Below are positions 33,719 to 41,164 of a DNA stretch of 64,000 bases, piece by piece (within the stretch, counting starts at the first letter, position 1; every line of letters begins with the position of its first letter). Below the pieces are notes generated by a model. The model did no database searches and was not told the DNA's origin. It worked only from the letters and a program-made list of their open reading frames with translations. Both the position numbers and the translations under genes were made by a program. Source of the DNA: Planctomycetota bacterium (GTDB lineage: Bacteria; Planctomycetota; Phycisphaerae; Tepidisphaerales; Tepidisphaeraceae); contig JAEZED010000069.1 in NCBI GenBank assembly GCA_023417885.1, forward strand, positions 24,420-88,419, in the 5' to 3' direction.

Positions 33719-34705
33719 TCAATGCTGACTCAGCGAGAGTTCGAGCTGCTGCATGGCGAGGGAAACATTGACGTTGGCGCCGAGGTATCGGTCCGCCAGC
33801 GCGATCGCGTCGATCTTCCGGCAGATGTCCTCCAGGAGATCCGCGTCCTCCTCCTGCCGCAGCTTTCGCCGGAGGATGTCTGCGGCGAGGGAGAGGTAGA
33901 GGCTGTATCCCTGGCGCGTGAAGGCGTCCTTGCTGCCGAGCGGGTCGCGCTCGAGCTGCTTTGCCGCATGATCCTCGGCGGCGTCCTTCAGCCACCCCTT
34001 CAGGTCGTCCGGACGTTCCAGCAGCCGGGCCAGCTCGGCGGCGCGCTCCACGACGCCATCCTCGATGAACCGCAACGCCCTTCCGGGCGAGCCGCCGGCG
34101 ATCGCCACCGCCTGCTGTGCGTCGCGCGCGGCGATGCCCTGCATCTCCAGCACGCGCACCGCTTCCTCGTGCGCCAGCTCGTTGAAGGGCATCGCCTGGC
34201 AACGGCTCCGGATCGTCGGGAGGAGCGACTCGGGCTGGTCGGTCAGCAGGATGATCAGGGTGCGCCCCTGCGGCTCCTCGAGCGTCTTGAGCAGCGCGTT
34301 CTGCGCCGCGGCGTTCATCGTCTCGGCCTCCTCGACGATGAACACCTTCCCCCGCCCCTCGGCGCTGTGCCGGTTGGCTGGCTCGATCAGCTCGGGGCGG
34401 ATCACCTTCACGGACAGGTCGATCCCCTTGCTTTTGCCTGTCTCGTCGTGGTAGCGGATGAGCTGCCGCGTGATGACGTGAAAATCAGGGTGCGTCCCCT
34501 GCTCCACCCGGTGCGCGACGGACGCATCCTCCTCACCGCCGAGGAAGACCTTCGCCAGAGCCCGCGCGGTCGTGAACTTGCCGACGCCGGCAGGCCCGGC
34601 GAAGAGCAGGCCGTGAGGCAGGCGATCTCCGACGAGGCCCGCGCGCAGGCGCGCGACCACCGTCTCCTGCCCGATGATCCGGTCGAATGCGTCAGCCATG
34701 GGCAT
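33719..34705 (-). CDS. holB: DNA polymerase III delta' subunit
   Basis: A clamp-loader subunit of 328 residues. It has an AAA+ domain with Walker A GPAGVGKFT, Walker B-like VFIVEEAETM, LLKTLEEPQGRTLIILLTDQ and sensor/SRC motif TIRSRCQ. The usual zinc-binding cysteines are absent, as in delta' rather than tau/gamma. It is preceded by the cupin and tmk genes; holB beside tmk is a common bacterial arrangement. The start overlaps the cupin end; ATG 34699 is an alternative. Confidence 0.88.
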   Translation of the reverse strand: MPMADAFDRIIGQETVVARLRAGLVGDRLPHGLLFAGPAGVGKFTTARALAKVFLGGEEDASVAHRVEQGTHPDFHVITRQLIRYHDETGKSKGIDLSVKVIRPELIEPANRHSAEGRGKVFIVEEAETMNAAAQNALLKTLEEPQGRTLIILLTDQPESLLPTIRSRCQAMPFNELAHEEAVRVLEMQGIAARDAQQAVAIAGGSPGRALRFIEDGVVERAAELARLLERPDDLKGWLKDAAEDHAAKQLERDPLGSKDAFTRQGYSLYLSLAADILRRKLRQEEDADLLEDICRKIDAIALADRYLGANVNVSLAMQQLELSLSQH

Positions 34706-35081
34706 CCCGGGGCTTCTGGTCGATGCCGGTCGTCGTGGCGGGCGGGCTGAAGAGGTCGAGCACGAGCGTCTCCTCCTCCGCGTATGCCGCGTGCGGGACG
34801 TTCGCCGGCAGGTGGAGCACCTCCCCAGGGAGGAGCACGATCTCCCGGCGCTCCGGCGAGCCTTCGTCGCCCAGCGAGAAGCGCAGGCGGCCGGCCGTCA
34901 CGATGGAGAACTGCTCGTTCTCGTGGTGGTGCAGGGGGACGCGGCACCCCTTCTCCAGGCGGATCTGGGCGACGGTGATCCGATCGCCGTGGATCCGCCG
35001 GCGCTCCAGCAACTCCATCGGACGGTCGGCGGGGAGCTCGGGGAACCGGTAGACCTTCGCCTCGGCGTGGTGCTGGGCCAT
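34692..35081 (-). CDS. Cupin-domain protein
   Basis: A 129-residue single-domain cupin. The metal-site motif 1 is RVPLHHHENEQFSIVTAG and motif 2 contains LLPGEVLHLPANVPHAAYAE, so two His, a Glu and a further His are present. The substrate is unknown; small cupins include dioxygenases, isomerases and binding proteins. It overlaps the following holB by 14 bases. Confidence 0.8.
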   Translation of the reverse strand: MAQHHAEAKVYRFPELPADRPMELLERRRIHGDRITVAQIRLEKGCRVPLHHHENEQFSIVTAGRLRFSLGDEGSPERREIVLLPGEVLHLPANVPHAAYAEEETLVLDLFSPPATTTGIDQKPRDAHG

Positions 35082-35090
35082 GGCAGCATC

Positions 35091-35765
35091 CTACAACCGC
35101 TGCCCGAGCACAGACAGCACGTCGGCGAAGACCGCGTCCGGCTCCTTCGCGGCGTCGATGACGGCGTACCTTTCGGGGATGTCGCGGGCCTGGGAGAGGA
35201 AGTTCTCGCGGACGGCGCGGTGGTATTCGACCGGGCGCTGTTCGATGCGATCCTTCGCGGGGGGCTGGGCGGCGTCGGCGACGAACTTGGGCTTCACGCG
35301 CTCCTGGGCCGCCTCCACCGGCAGGTCGAAGATGAGCGTGAGGTCGGGCCAGCGCCCCCCCGCCACTCCACCAATCGCGATCTTCCCCGCCGCGAGGATC
35401 TCCTCGCGCGTCATCCCGTCGCCGCCGGCCTGGTAGGCGAGGGTGCTGGAGACGAAACGGTCGCAGACGACGGCGTCGCCGCGATTCAGGGCCGGGGCGA
35501 TCACCTGGCTCATCATCTGCGCCCGCGCCGCCATGTAGAGGAGCATCTCGCAGCGCATCGACATCCCGGCGCTGGCCGGGTCGAGCAGGAGAGCGCGGAT
35601 CTGCTCGCCGATCGGCGTGGCGCCGGGATCGCGCGCCGCCGTCACGGGGAGGCCCGCCTCGTCACGCAGGAAGTCGGCGAGGCGGCGGGCCTGCGTGCTC
35701 TTGCCGCATCCCTCCCCGCCGTCGAGGACGATGAACTTCCCGCGAAGTCGCTGCCAGTCGGGCAT
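35091..35765 (-). CDS. tmk: Thymidylate kinase
   Basis: Phosphorylates dTMP to dTDP. It has a P-loop GGEGCGKST, the dTMP-site DR motif VVCDRFVSSTLAYQ, and LIFDLPVEAAQERV. The acceptor region ARDPGATPIGEQIR retains the DPG motif in place of the more usual EPGG/EPGGT. 224 residues, typical. It lies 9 bases before the cupin gene, forming a tmk-cupin-holB unit. Confidence 0.93.
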   Translation of the reverse strand: MPDWQRLRGKFIVLDGGEGCGKSTQARRLADFLRDEAGLPVTAARDPGATPIGEQIRALLLDPASAGMSMRCEMLLYMAARAQMMSQVIAPALNRGDAVVCDRFVSSTLAYQAGGDGMTREEILAAGKIAIGGVAGGRWPDLTLIFDLPVEAAQERVKPKFVADAAQPPAKDRIEQRPVEYHRAVRENFLSQARDIPERYAVIDAAKEPDAVFADVLSVLGQRL

Positions 35766-36059
35766 GGTGCGATTCTACGGATGCCGGAGAATTGGCCACA
35801 GATGAACACGGATGGGCACAGATGCCAGAGGGAAGAAGCGAAGCGGAGGGGCGACAACAAGGGACACGAAGACAATGTCGCGTTACGTTGCGCGCCCTGC
35901 GGGCGGAGGCGCTCAGGAGAGTCCACTCACTTCCCTTCGTGCCTCATTCGTGCTCATTCCTCTTCATTCGTGTCCTTCGTGTTCTCCCATCCGGTATCCG
36001 GAGCAAAGAGACGATGCAACTTTGCCTTCGTGCCTGCGGCACGTCGTGATGCCGGCCAA
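35766..36059. repeat. Intergenic stretch with a GGCCACAGATG-type repeat
   Basis: About 290 bases between tmk and the fibronectin-like gene. 35790-35825 holds a TTGGCCACAGATG / AACACGGATG / GGCACAGATG repeat, similar to the one after lemA. A second stretch near 35935-35995 has TCATTCGTG/TCCTTCGTG repeats. Similar repeats are widespread between genes in planctomycetes and give rise to spurious ORFs. No gene is called. Confidence 0.7.
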
Positions 36060-36734
36060 TCACGCCACGATCCGGAGTGCGGGGTCGGGGGCGGGCTGGG
36101 GGCTGTTGGCGTGGACGCCGAAGGAGATGGGGAACTCCTCGGTGGGGCCGGGACCGGTGGAGCGCGACCCGTGGATCCGGTAGGTGACCTGCGCGGTGCC
36201 GGAGGGGATGGTGTCGTCGGTGAACTTGCGGCGGCCGACGCCGAAGAGGAACTTGAATGGGCCGGTGGGGCCGATGCGCCGGAAGATGTAGTAGATCACG
36301 CCCTCGCCGCGGCGCGGGCTGTCGCACTTCCAGGTCGCGGTCACGCCGCCCTTGCCGTTCAGGTCGGCGCGGAAGTCGTACGGCTTGCCCGGCGGGGGGA
36401 GGGGCGCGCGCTTCTTGCGGACGTTGAGCCCGAGCGCCAGCTTCTGCTCGCTGGATACCGTTGGATGGCTGCTGATGTGCTTCGAGAGGCGGGAGGCGGC
36501 GGCGCGGAGCGCTGCCATGGCGTCGTTCTTCGCGGCGACGCGGCTTTTCGTGCGGGTGGCCGGGTTGCAGACGGCTTCGTACGCGGAGCAGAAGGCGTCG
36601 CTGAGGGTGCGATAGGCATCGACGTCGGCCGCCGTGAGGCCATACGTTTCGGGCGAGAGGCTGATCGCGGCGGAGAAGACCCTGGTCCCGTGGTAGAGCT
36701 GGGGTTCGGTGCCCCTGAAGAAGCTGGCTGACAT
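36060..36734 (-). CDS. Fibronectin-like hypothetical protein of a planctomycete-type family
   Basis: A 224-residue protein starting MSASFFRGTEPQLYHGTRVF behind a clear AAGGAG. The N-terminal helical half (YGLTAADVDAYRTLSDAFCS, CNPATRTKSRVAAKNDA, RLSKHISSHPTVSSEQKL) is followed by a proline linker and an Fn3-like beta domain (GVTATWKCDSPRR, GVIYYIFRRIGPTGPFKFL, TFRIHGSRSTG-like strands). I recognise the architecture from planctomycete genomes but no function is established. No signal peptide is evident. The 21-nt array 2 lies upstream. Confidence 0.7.
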   Translation of the reverse strand: MSASFFRGTEPQLYHGTRVFSAAISLSPETYGLTAADVDAYRTLSDAFCSAYEAVCNPATRTKSRVAAKNDAMAALRAAASRLSKHISSHPTVSSEQKLALGLNVRKKRAPLPPPGKPYDFRADLNGKGGVTATWKCDSPRRGEGVIYYIFRRIGPTGPFKFLFGVGRRKFTDDTIPSGTAQVTYRIHGSRSTGPGPTEEFPISFGVHANSPQPAPDPALRIVA

Positions 36735-37574
36735 CGTGATTCTCCTTGAGCCGCGCGGAAGCGGCTGGTTGCGGGGGCGGTCGGGGAGATCAGCAGTCGC
36801 CCGCGTTGCGCTGTGGAACGTCCGATCTGCTGCGCCGGCGTCTCCCGGCCCCGTTCCGGGCATTCCGTTCGGCGCACGGGAGACTTATCGATCCAAATGG
36901 GGATGACCCTTCGGATGTGCCGCGAGTTTTTTCACGAGGGCTGTTGGCGATGCTGATATCGCGGTCGGCCGTCCGAGAACAGCGGGCAGACGGCGATGAA
37001 CACCGGGCGGATGGTCTGGGGGTCCGGGCGGAAGCGCCAGGTGAACGGGCGGTCGCGGGAAAGAAACGGGCGGATGAGCCATCTGCCCGTTCGCGGTGAG
37101 CATCCGCCCGTTCGCGGTGAGCGACTGCCCGTTGCCGCGGAGCGTCTGCCCGTTCGCGCTGAGCAGGTGCCCGTTCGCGCGGAGTATCCGCCCATTGACG
37201 GTGTGCATCTGTCCATTCGCGCGGAGCGTCTGTCCGTTGACGGTGAGTATTTGTCAGTTGGCGGTGGGCGCCTGTCAGCTTGCAAGACGAGGCACGACCG
37301 TAAGGGAGTGCGACGGGCGCAGCCCGTTTCTCGCTCAAGTCACCGATCGCGACTGGATGTCACGCCCTGCGGGTTCCGCACTCCGTGTCTCCGTGCCTTT
37401 CTCTCGTCCCGCGAGCGGCACGCCGTGCCGCGGCTGATTGCGCTCGTCACGCCCCAGCGAGTCGCCTCCGCCGCGCCTTTCGCCCGGAGGGCGCGCGATC
37501 CGTAGTCGGGGGTTTCAACCCCCGGTAGGCGGCCCGCAAGAGAAACCGCCCGGAGGGCGGACGAACGCCATCGT
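36735..37574. other. Gene-poor stretch upstream of the fibronectin-like gene
   Basis: About 840 bases. It contains the 21-nt array, then at 37300-37570 hairpin-rich sequence such as CGGGGGTT-TC-AACCCCCG near 37507 and two GCCC-GGA-GGGC hairpins (near 37484 and 37548). No gene is called. Confidence 0.6.
36962..37295. repeat. 21-nt periodic array 2
   Basis: Six CGGGCGG-type cores at 36962, 36983, 37004, 37025, 37046 and 37067 are spaced exactly 21 bases. The motif then inverts: ten CCCGTT-type cores at 37086, 37107, 37128, 37149, 37170, 37191, 37212, 37233, 37254 and 37275, again exactly 21 apart. At the junction CGGGCGGATG (37067-37076) can pair with CATCTGCCCG (37080-37089), one G-U. Later units drift (CCCATT, TCCGTT, TCAGTT). 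Open frames with heptapeptide periodicity result; none has gene-like support. Confidence 0.92.
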
Positions 37575-37856
37575 TCACTTCCCGGTAAAGCGCGACACCA
37601 GGCTCTGGTAGCGCCTCCGATCGGCGGGCGCGTCGTCGGAGGATTGCGAGTCGGGGAAGTGGATGATCCGCTTCTCCCCGCCTGCACGGCGCACCGCGAC
37701 AGCGACGCCCTCGGAACGCAGGAACGACGCCAGCGATTCCGCGACTTCGCGCCCATGCACACGGCAGTAGTGCGTGCGCCCGGAACCACCCGTTTCAACA
37801 CCGAGCACCAGTGAGATGTGAGATGGGCCTGCGGGCGCGGGGCTGGGCGAATACAA
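37575..37856 (-). CDS. Small hypothetical protein
   Basis: Up to 93 residues. A plausible alpha/beta segment (RTHYCRVHGREVAESLASFL, SEGVAVAVRRAGGEKRIIHF) is present, with no family recognised. The start is unsure, since the reading overlaps the upstream membrane-protein gene by 62 bases in another frame; an internal start nearer VLGVETGG may be used. Moderately supported by residue composition. Confidence 0.4.
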   Translation of the reverse strand: MYSPSPAPAGPSHISLVLGVETGGSGRTHYCRVHGREVAESLASFLRSEGVAVAVRRAGGEKRIIHFPDSQSSDDAPADRRRYQSLVSRFTGK

Positions 37857-38079
37857 CGCAAATCCCGGCCTGGGCGGGTGGTGACATGCGAGAAGCAGCG
37901 CGCCCCCCCAGGCAGATCCCCGCGAACAACCAGACGGGCCACATGCTCAACGCGGCGATCTGAAGAAGCTCCCACCCTGTCCAGCCGGTCGTCGCGAGGA
38001 ACATCAACGCGATGACGCCACCGGCAAGCGTCGCCAGCCCGAGGCCGAGAAGAACCACGATGCCCGCCCGCCGCAGCAT
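37795..38079 (-). CDS. Small membrane protein
   Basis: A 94-residue protein starting MLRRAGIVVLLGLGLATLAG with two hydrophobic helices (about 5-33 and 38-60, the second LLQIAALSMWPVWLFAGICL). The start ATG at 38079 lies 7 bases downstream of a 39-nt repeat found also before the next gene upstream. No family recognised. The C-terminus after residue 75 is low complexity and overlaps the 37575-37856 gene. Confidence 0.5.
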   Translation of the reverse strand: MLRRAGIVVLLGLGLATLAGGVIALMFLATTGWTGWELLQIAALSMWPVWLFAGICLGGRAASRMSPPAQAGICVVFAQPRARRPISHLTGARC

Positions 38080-38085
38080 GCGGGG

Positions 38086-38124
38086 GAGTGTATCGCCGCG
38101 TGCTCCGCACGCGGAAATCCGAAT
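38086..38124. repeat. 39-nt hairpin repeat, copy 1
   Basis: 38086-38124 and 38502-38540 agree at 37 of 39 positions. The centre forms an 8-bp hairpin (CCGCGTGC-TCC-GCACGCGG). This copy lies 7 bases upstream of the small membrane gene starting at 38079. Confidence 0.85.
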
Positions 38125-38130
38125 CATGGG

Positions 38131-38490
38131 TCATTCAGTCATTTGGTCATTCCTTCGAATCTTCGTCTCGCCGGACGCCTTGTGACGGGCGATTGCGGAT
38201 GCGATCAGAAGTGTCCGCTGGGCCTCGCGCTCCAGGGCGCGCAGCTCTCGGAGGCGCTGGATCGTGCCGAGCCAGAGCCGCGCTTGCGACACCAGGCCAA
38301 GCAAGCCGACCACAAGTCCGACCATCGGCCGCCACACGAGCAGCCCCGCCACGACCACCAGGAAGATCGCCGTACCGATCGCGGCGCCCGATATCACCTT
38401 CCGCCGCGCGGATGCATAGGCATGCTGAGGACTCGACGGGTCGTCCAGCTCAGTCACCGCCCCGGATTGTCGCGGAGGCATGTCCGTCAT
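38131..38490 (-). CDS. Small membrane protein
   Basis: A 119-residue protein starting MTDMPPRQSGAVTELDDPSS. Two hydrophobic segments, GAAIGTAIFLVVVAGLLV and MVGLVVGLLGLVSQ, are followed by a charged helix (TIQRLRELRALEREAQRTLL). No family recognised. ATG 38490 is used; ATG 38481 is an alternative. A 39-nt repeat lies 12 bases upstream, as before the downstream small membrane gene. Confidence 0.55.
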   Translation of the reverse strand: MTDMPPRQSGAVTELDDPSSPQHAYASARRKVISGAAIGTAIFLVVVAGLLVWRPMVGLVVGLLGLVSQARLWLGTIQRLRELRALEREAQRTLLIASAIARHKASGETKIRRNDQMTE

Positions 38491-38501
38491 TGGGGAGGGA
38501 C

Positions 38502-38540
38502 GAGTGTAATGCCGCGTGCTCCGCACGCGGAAATCCGAAT
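38502..38540. repeat. 39-nt hairpin repeat, copy 2
   Basis: Second copy, 12 bases upstream of the small membrane gene starting at 38490. It may be a mobile intergenic repeat or a shared leader/promoter element. Confidence 0.85.
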
Positions 38541-38603
38541 GAGGAAACCAGAATGACGAAGCCGGAGCCGTGGTCATTCGAGCGTGGGCGTCGGCCCAGG
38601 GTA

Positions 38604-38661
38604 TCTTCCTCTTTCCTCCTTCCTCCTTCCTCCTTCCTCCTTCTCCTTTCCTCTTCCTCCC
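38604..38661 (+). repeat. 58-nt uninterrupted polypyrimidine tract
   Basis: Only C and T for 58 bases, mostly TTCCTCC repeats, ending about 43 bases before the galactokinase start. Such tracts can form triplex DNA and slip during replication. Confidence 0.85.
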
Positions 38662-38704
38662 ATCCTCCGTTGCCGCGGGGGCGTGGGGCAGATAACTTCC
38701 GGGC

Positions 38705-39928
38705 ATGACCGCAGAGCCTGATGATCGCTATTCCCGTCCCGGGCAGGGGAACGATCCCCGCTACGCGTCGCTGCGAGAGACGTTCAGGCAGGCGTTCGGG
38801 GGCGACGACGCCGACGACAACGCCTGGAACGACGCGACCATCAACGTCGTGCAGGCGCCGGGGCGCGTGAACCTCATCGGCGAGCACGTCGACTACAACG
38901 ACGGCATCGTCTTCCCCATGGCGATCCAGCCGCGCATCACCTTCGCCTTCCGGCGGCGCACCGACGGGCAGATCCGCGTGCAGAGCGAGCAGTACCCGCA
39001 CGACGAGGTGACCTTCGAGATCGACGACGAGGCCCCCGGCAAGCCGGCATGGAGCAACTACATCCGCGGGCCGGTCGCGATGATGCGCCGGCGCGGGATG
39101 ATCCTCACCGGTCTGGACCTGTATCTCATGAACAGCCTTCCCTCGGGCGCGGGGCTCTCCAGCAGCGCGGCGCTGGAGGTGGGCACGACCGTCGCCATGC
39201 TCCACGCCTCCGGCGGGAGCATGACCTGCAAGGAGATCGCCGTGCTCGTGCGCGAGGCGGAGAACAAGGTCGTGGGCGTGCCCGTGGGAATCATGGACAT
39301 GACGGCGGTCGCGTGCGCGAAGGCGGACCATGCGCTGATGATCGACTGCCGCAGCCACGAGATCACGCATGTTCCGCTGAACGCGAAGGAAGTGTCGGTG
39401 GTGATCTGCGACACGCACGCCAAGCACGCGCTGGTGGACGGCGCGTATGCCGAGCGCCAGCAGCAATGCCAGGCGGCGGCGAAGCACTTCGGCGTGAAGG
39501 CGCTGCGCGACGTCGCGGAGCCGCAGCTGGAGTCGGCGAAGGGGCACCTCTCCGACACGACGCTGAAGCGCGCGCGGCACGTCGTGACGGAGATCGCGCG
39601 GGTGGAGAAGTTCGCCGGGGCCCTGCGCGGGAAGGACTACGAAGCGGCCGGCGAGCTGATGTACGCCAGCCACGACAGCCTGAAGCGCGACTACGAGGTG
39701 AGCACGCAGGAGCTGGACTTCCTGGTGGAGACGGCCCGCCAGATCGACGGCGTCTACGGCAGCCGGATGACCGGCGCCGGCTTCGGCGGGAGCACGGTCA
39801 CGCTCTGCCGGCCGGATGCGGCGCGGCAGGTTTGCGACACGCTGGCGAAGCGGATGGAGGAGGAGCTGGGGATCGAGACCGCCCCCTTCGTGACGCCCGC
39901 CTGCGCGGGGGCGAAGGTCGTAGACTAG
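38705..39928 (+). CDS. galK: Galactokinase
   Basis: GHMP kinase phosphorylating galactose at C1. Galactokinase signature GRVNLIGEHVDYNDG, ATP-loop LPSGAGLSSSAALEVG and C-terminal motif GSRMTGAGFGGSTV are all present. In the catalytic-base region the common GIMDQ is GIMDM: the Asp is kept and the following Gln replaced. 407 residues, slightly long because of an N-terminal extension of about 20 acidic residues. trpD follows 12 bases later, an unusual pairing that may still be one transcript. Confidence 0.93.
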   Translation: MTAEPDDRYSRPGQGNDPRYASLRETFRQAFGGDDADDNAWNDATINVVQAPGRVNLIGEHVDYNDGIVFPMAIQPRITFAFRRRTDGQIRVQSEQYPHDEVTFEIDDEAPGKPAWSNYIRGPVAMMRRRGMILTGLDLYLMNSLPSGAGLSSSAALEVGTTVAMLHASGGSMTCKEIAVLVREAENKVVGVPVGIMDMTAVACAKADHALMIDCRSHEITHVPLNAKEVSVVICDTHAKHALVDGAYAERQQQCQAAAKHFGVKALRDVAEPQLESAKGHLSDTTLKRARHVVTEIARVEKFAGALRGKDYEAAGELMYASHDSLKRDYEVSTQELDFLVETARQIDGVYGSRMTGAGFGGSTVTLCRPDAARQVCDTLAKRMEEELGIETAPFVTPACAGAKVVD

Positions 39929-39940
39929 AGGTCTACGACC

Positions 39941-40963
39941 ATGAGAGATGTGCTACTGAAGTTGTGCCGCGGCGAGGATCTCACGGGGCCGGAGACGGCC
40001 CGGACGTTCCAGACCATCATGAAGGGTGAAGCCGACCCGGCCCAGGTCGGCGGGTTTCTCGTGGGCCTGGCTGCCAAGGGGGCCAACGCCGAGGAGCTCG
40101 CCGCCGCGGCGGAGGTGATCCGGGCGCATGCGCTGAAGATCGACGTCGGTGACGAGCCGGTGCTCGACACCTGCGGCACGGGGGGCGATTACTCCGGGAC
40201 GTTCAACATCTCGACCGCGGCGGCGCTGGCGACGGCGGCATGCGGGGTGAGGGTGGTGAAGCACGGGAGCCGCTCGGCGACGAGCCGGAGCGGCAGCGCC
40301 GACGTGCTGGAGGAGATGGGCGTGAACCTGATGCTCGACGAGGCGGGCCTGAAGCAATGCCTCGATGAAGTGGGGATCTGCTTCGCCTTCGCCTGGAATC
40401 ATCACCCGGCGATGAAGCACGTCGCGCCGGTGCGCCAGACGCTGGGGGTGGCGACGGTCTTCAACCTGCTCGGCCCGCTGGCCAACCCCGCGGCGGCGAA
40501 GCGGCAGGTGCTGGGCGTCTACCGGGCGGACCTGACGGAGCTGCTGGCGAACGTGCTCCAGCGTCTCGGCAGCGAGCGGGCGTGGGTCGTGCATGCCGAG
40601 GACGGGCTGGACGAGGTCAGCACGATGGGCCCCACGCGCATCAGCGAACTGGCGGATGGGCACGTGACGACCTGGACGCTGCGTCCCGAGCAGTACGGCT
40701 TCGCGGCGCCGTCGGTGGATGCGCTGCGGGTGGGCTCGGCGAAGGCCTCGGCGAAGGTGATCCGGGAGGTGTTCGAGGGGAAGGAAGGCCCGGCGCGCGA
40801 CATCGTCCTCCTGAACACGGCGGCGGCGCTGGTGGTGGCCGGGGCGGCGGACGACGTGGCGTCGGGTCTGGAGGTCGCGATGCACGCGCTGGATTCGGGC
40901 CGGGCGGGCGAGGTGCTCGATGCGCTGATCCACGCTTCCGGCCGGCTGGGGCCGGAGTCGTAG
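39941..40963 (+). CDS. trpD: Anthranilate phosphoribosyltransferase
   Basis: Second step of tryptophan synthesis: anthranilate plus PRPP. It has the PRPP-site DTCGTGGD, NIST, KHGSRSATSRSGSAD (canonical KHGNR...SGSAD with Asn to Ser) and the anthranilate-site region. 340 residues, typical. No other trp genes are in the window, so the pathway is scattered. The 14-base palindrome GCGAGGCGCCTCGC just after the stop could help termination. Confidence 0.94.
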   Translation: MRDVLLKLCRGEDLTGPETARTFQTIMKGEADPAQVGGFLVGLAAKGANAEELAAAAEVIRAHALKIDVGDEPVLDTCGTGGDYSGTFNISTAAALATAACGVRVVKHGSRSATSRSGSADVLEEMGVNLMLDEAGLKQCLDEVGICFAFAWNHHPAMKHVAPVRQTLGVATVFNLLGPLANPAAAKRQVLGVYRADLTELLANVLQRLGSERAWVVHAEDGLDEVSTMGPTRISELADGHVTTWTLRPEQYGFAAPSVDALRVGSAKASAKVIREVFEGKEGPARDIVLLNTAAALVVAGAADDVASGLEVAMHALDSGRAGEVLDALIHASGRLGPES

Positions 40964-41164
40964 CGAGGCGCCTCGCCATTATCGGCGATGGCCTCCGAAG
41001 CCTTCCCAGGCGGGAATCGGGGCGGATCGGGGTTGGCAGGAGGCTATTAATCCGTTGCCTGATCGGGGGCAACTCTGTTAAGGGTGTTGTGTGAAGGGGG
41101 TTGGAGGTGCTGGCTGCGCGGCCGCACGAGTGTGGAGAGAGTGCGGACCAGTCTCGGAGCGTTC

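Noticed and set aside
36996..37505. A 169-codon heptad-repeat protein read from array 2
   Set aside because: The same argument applies; competing frames on both strands are equally open.
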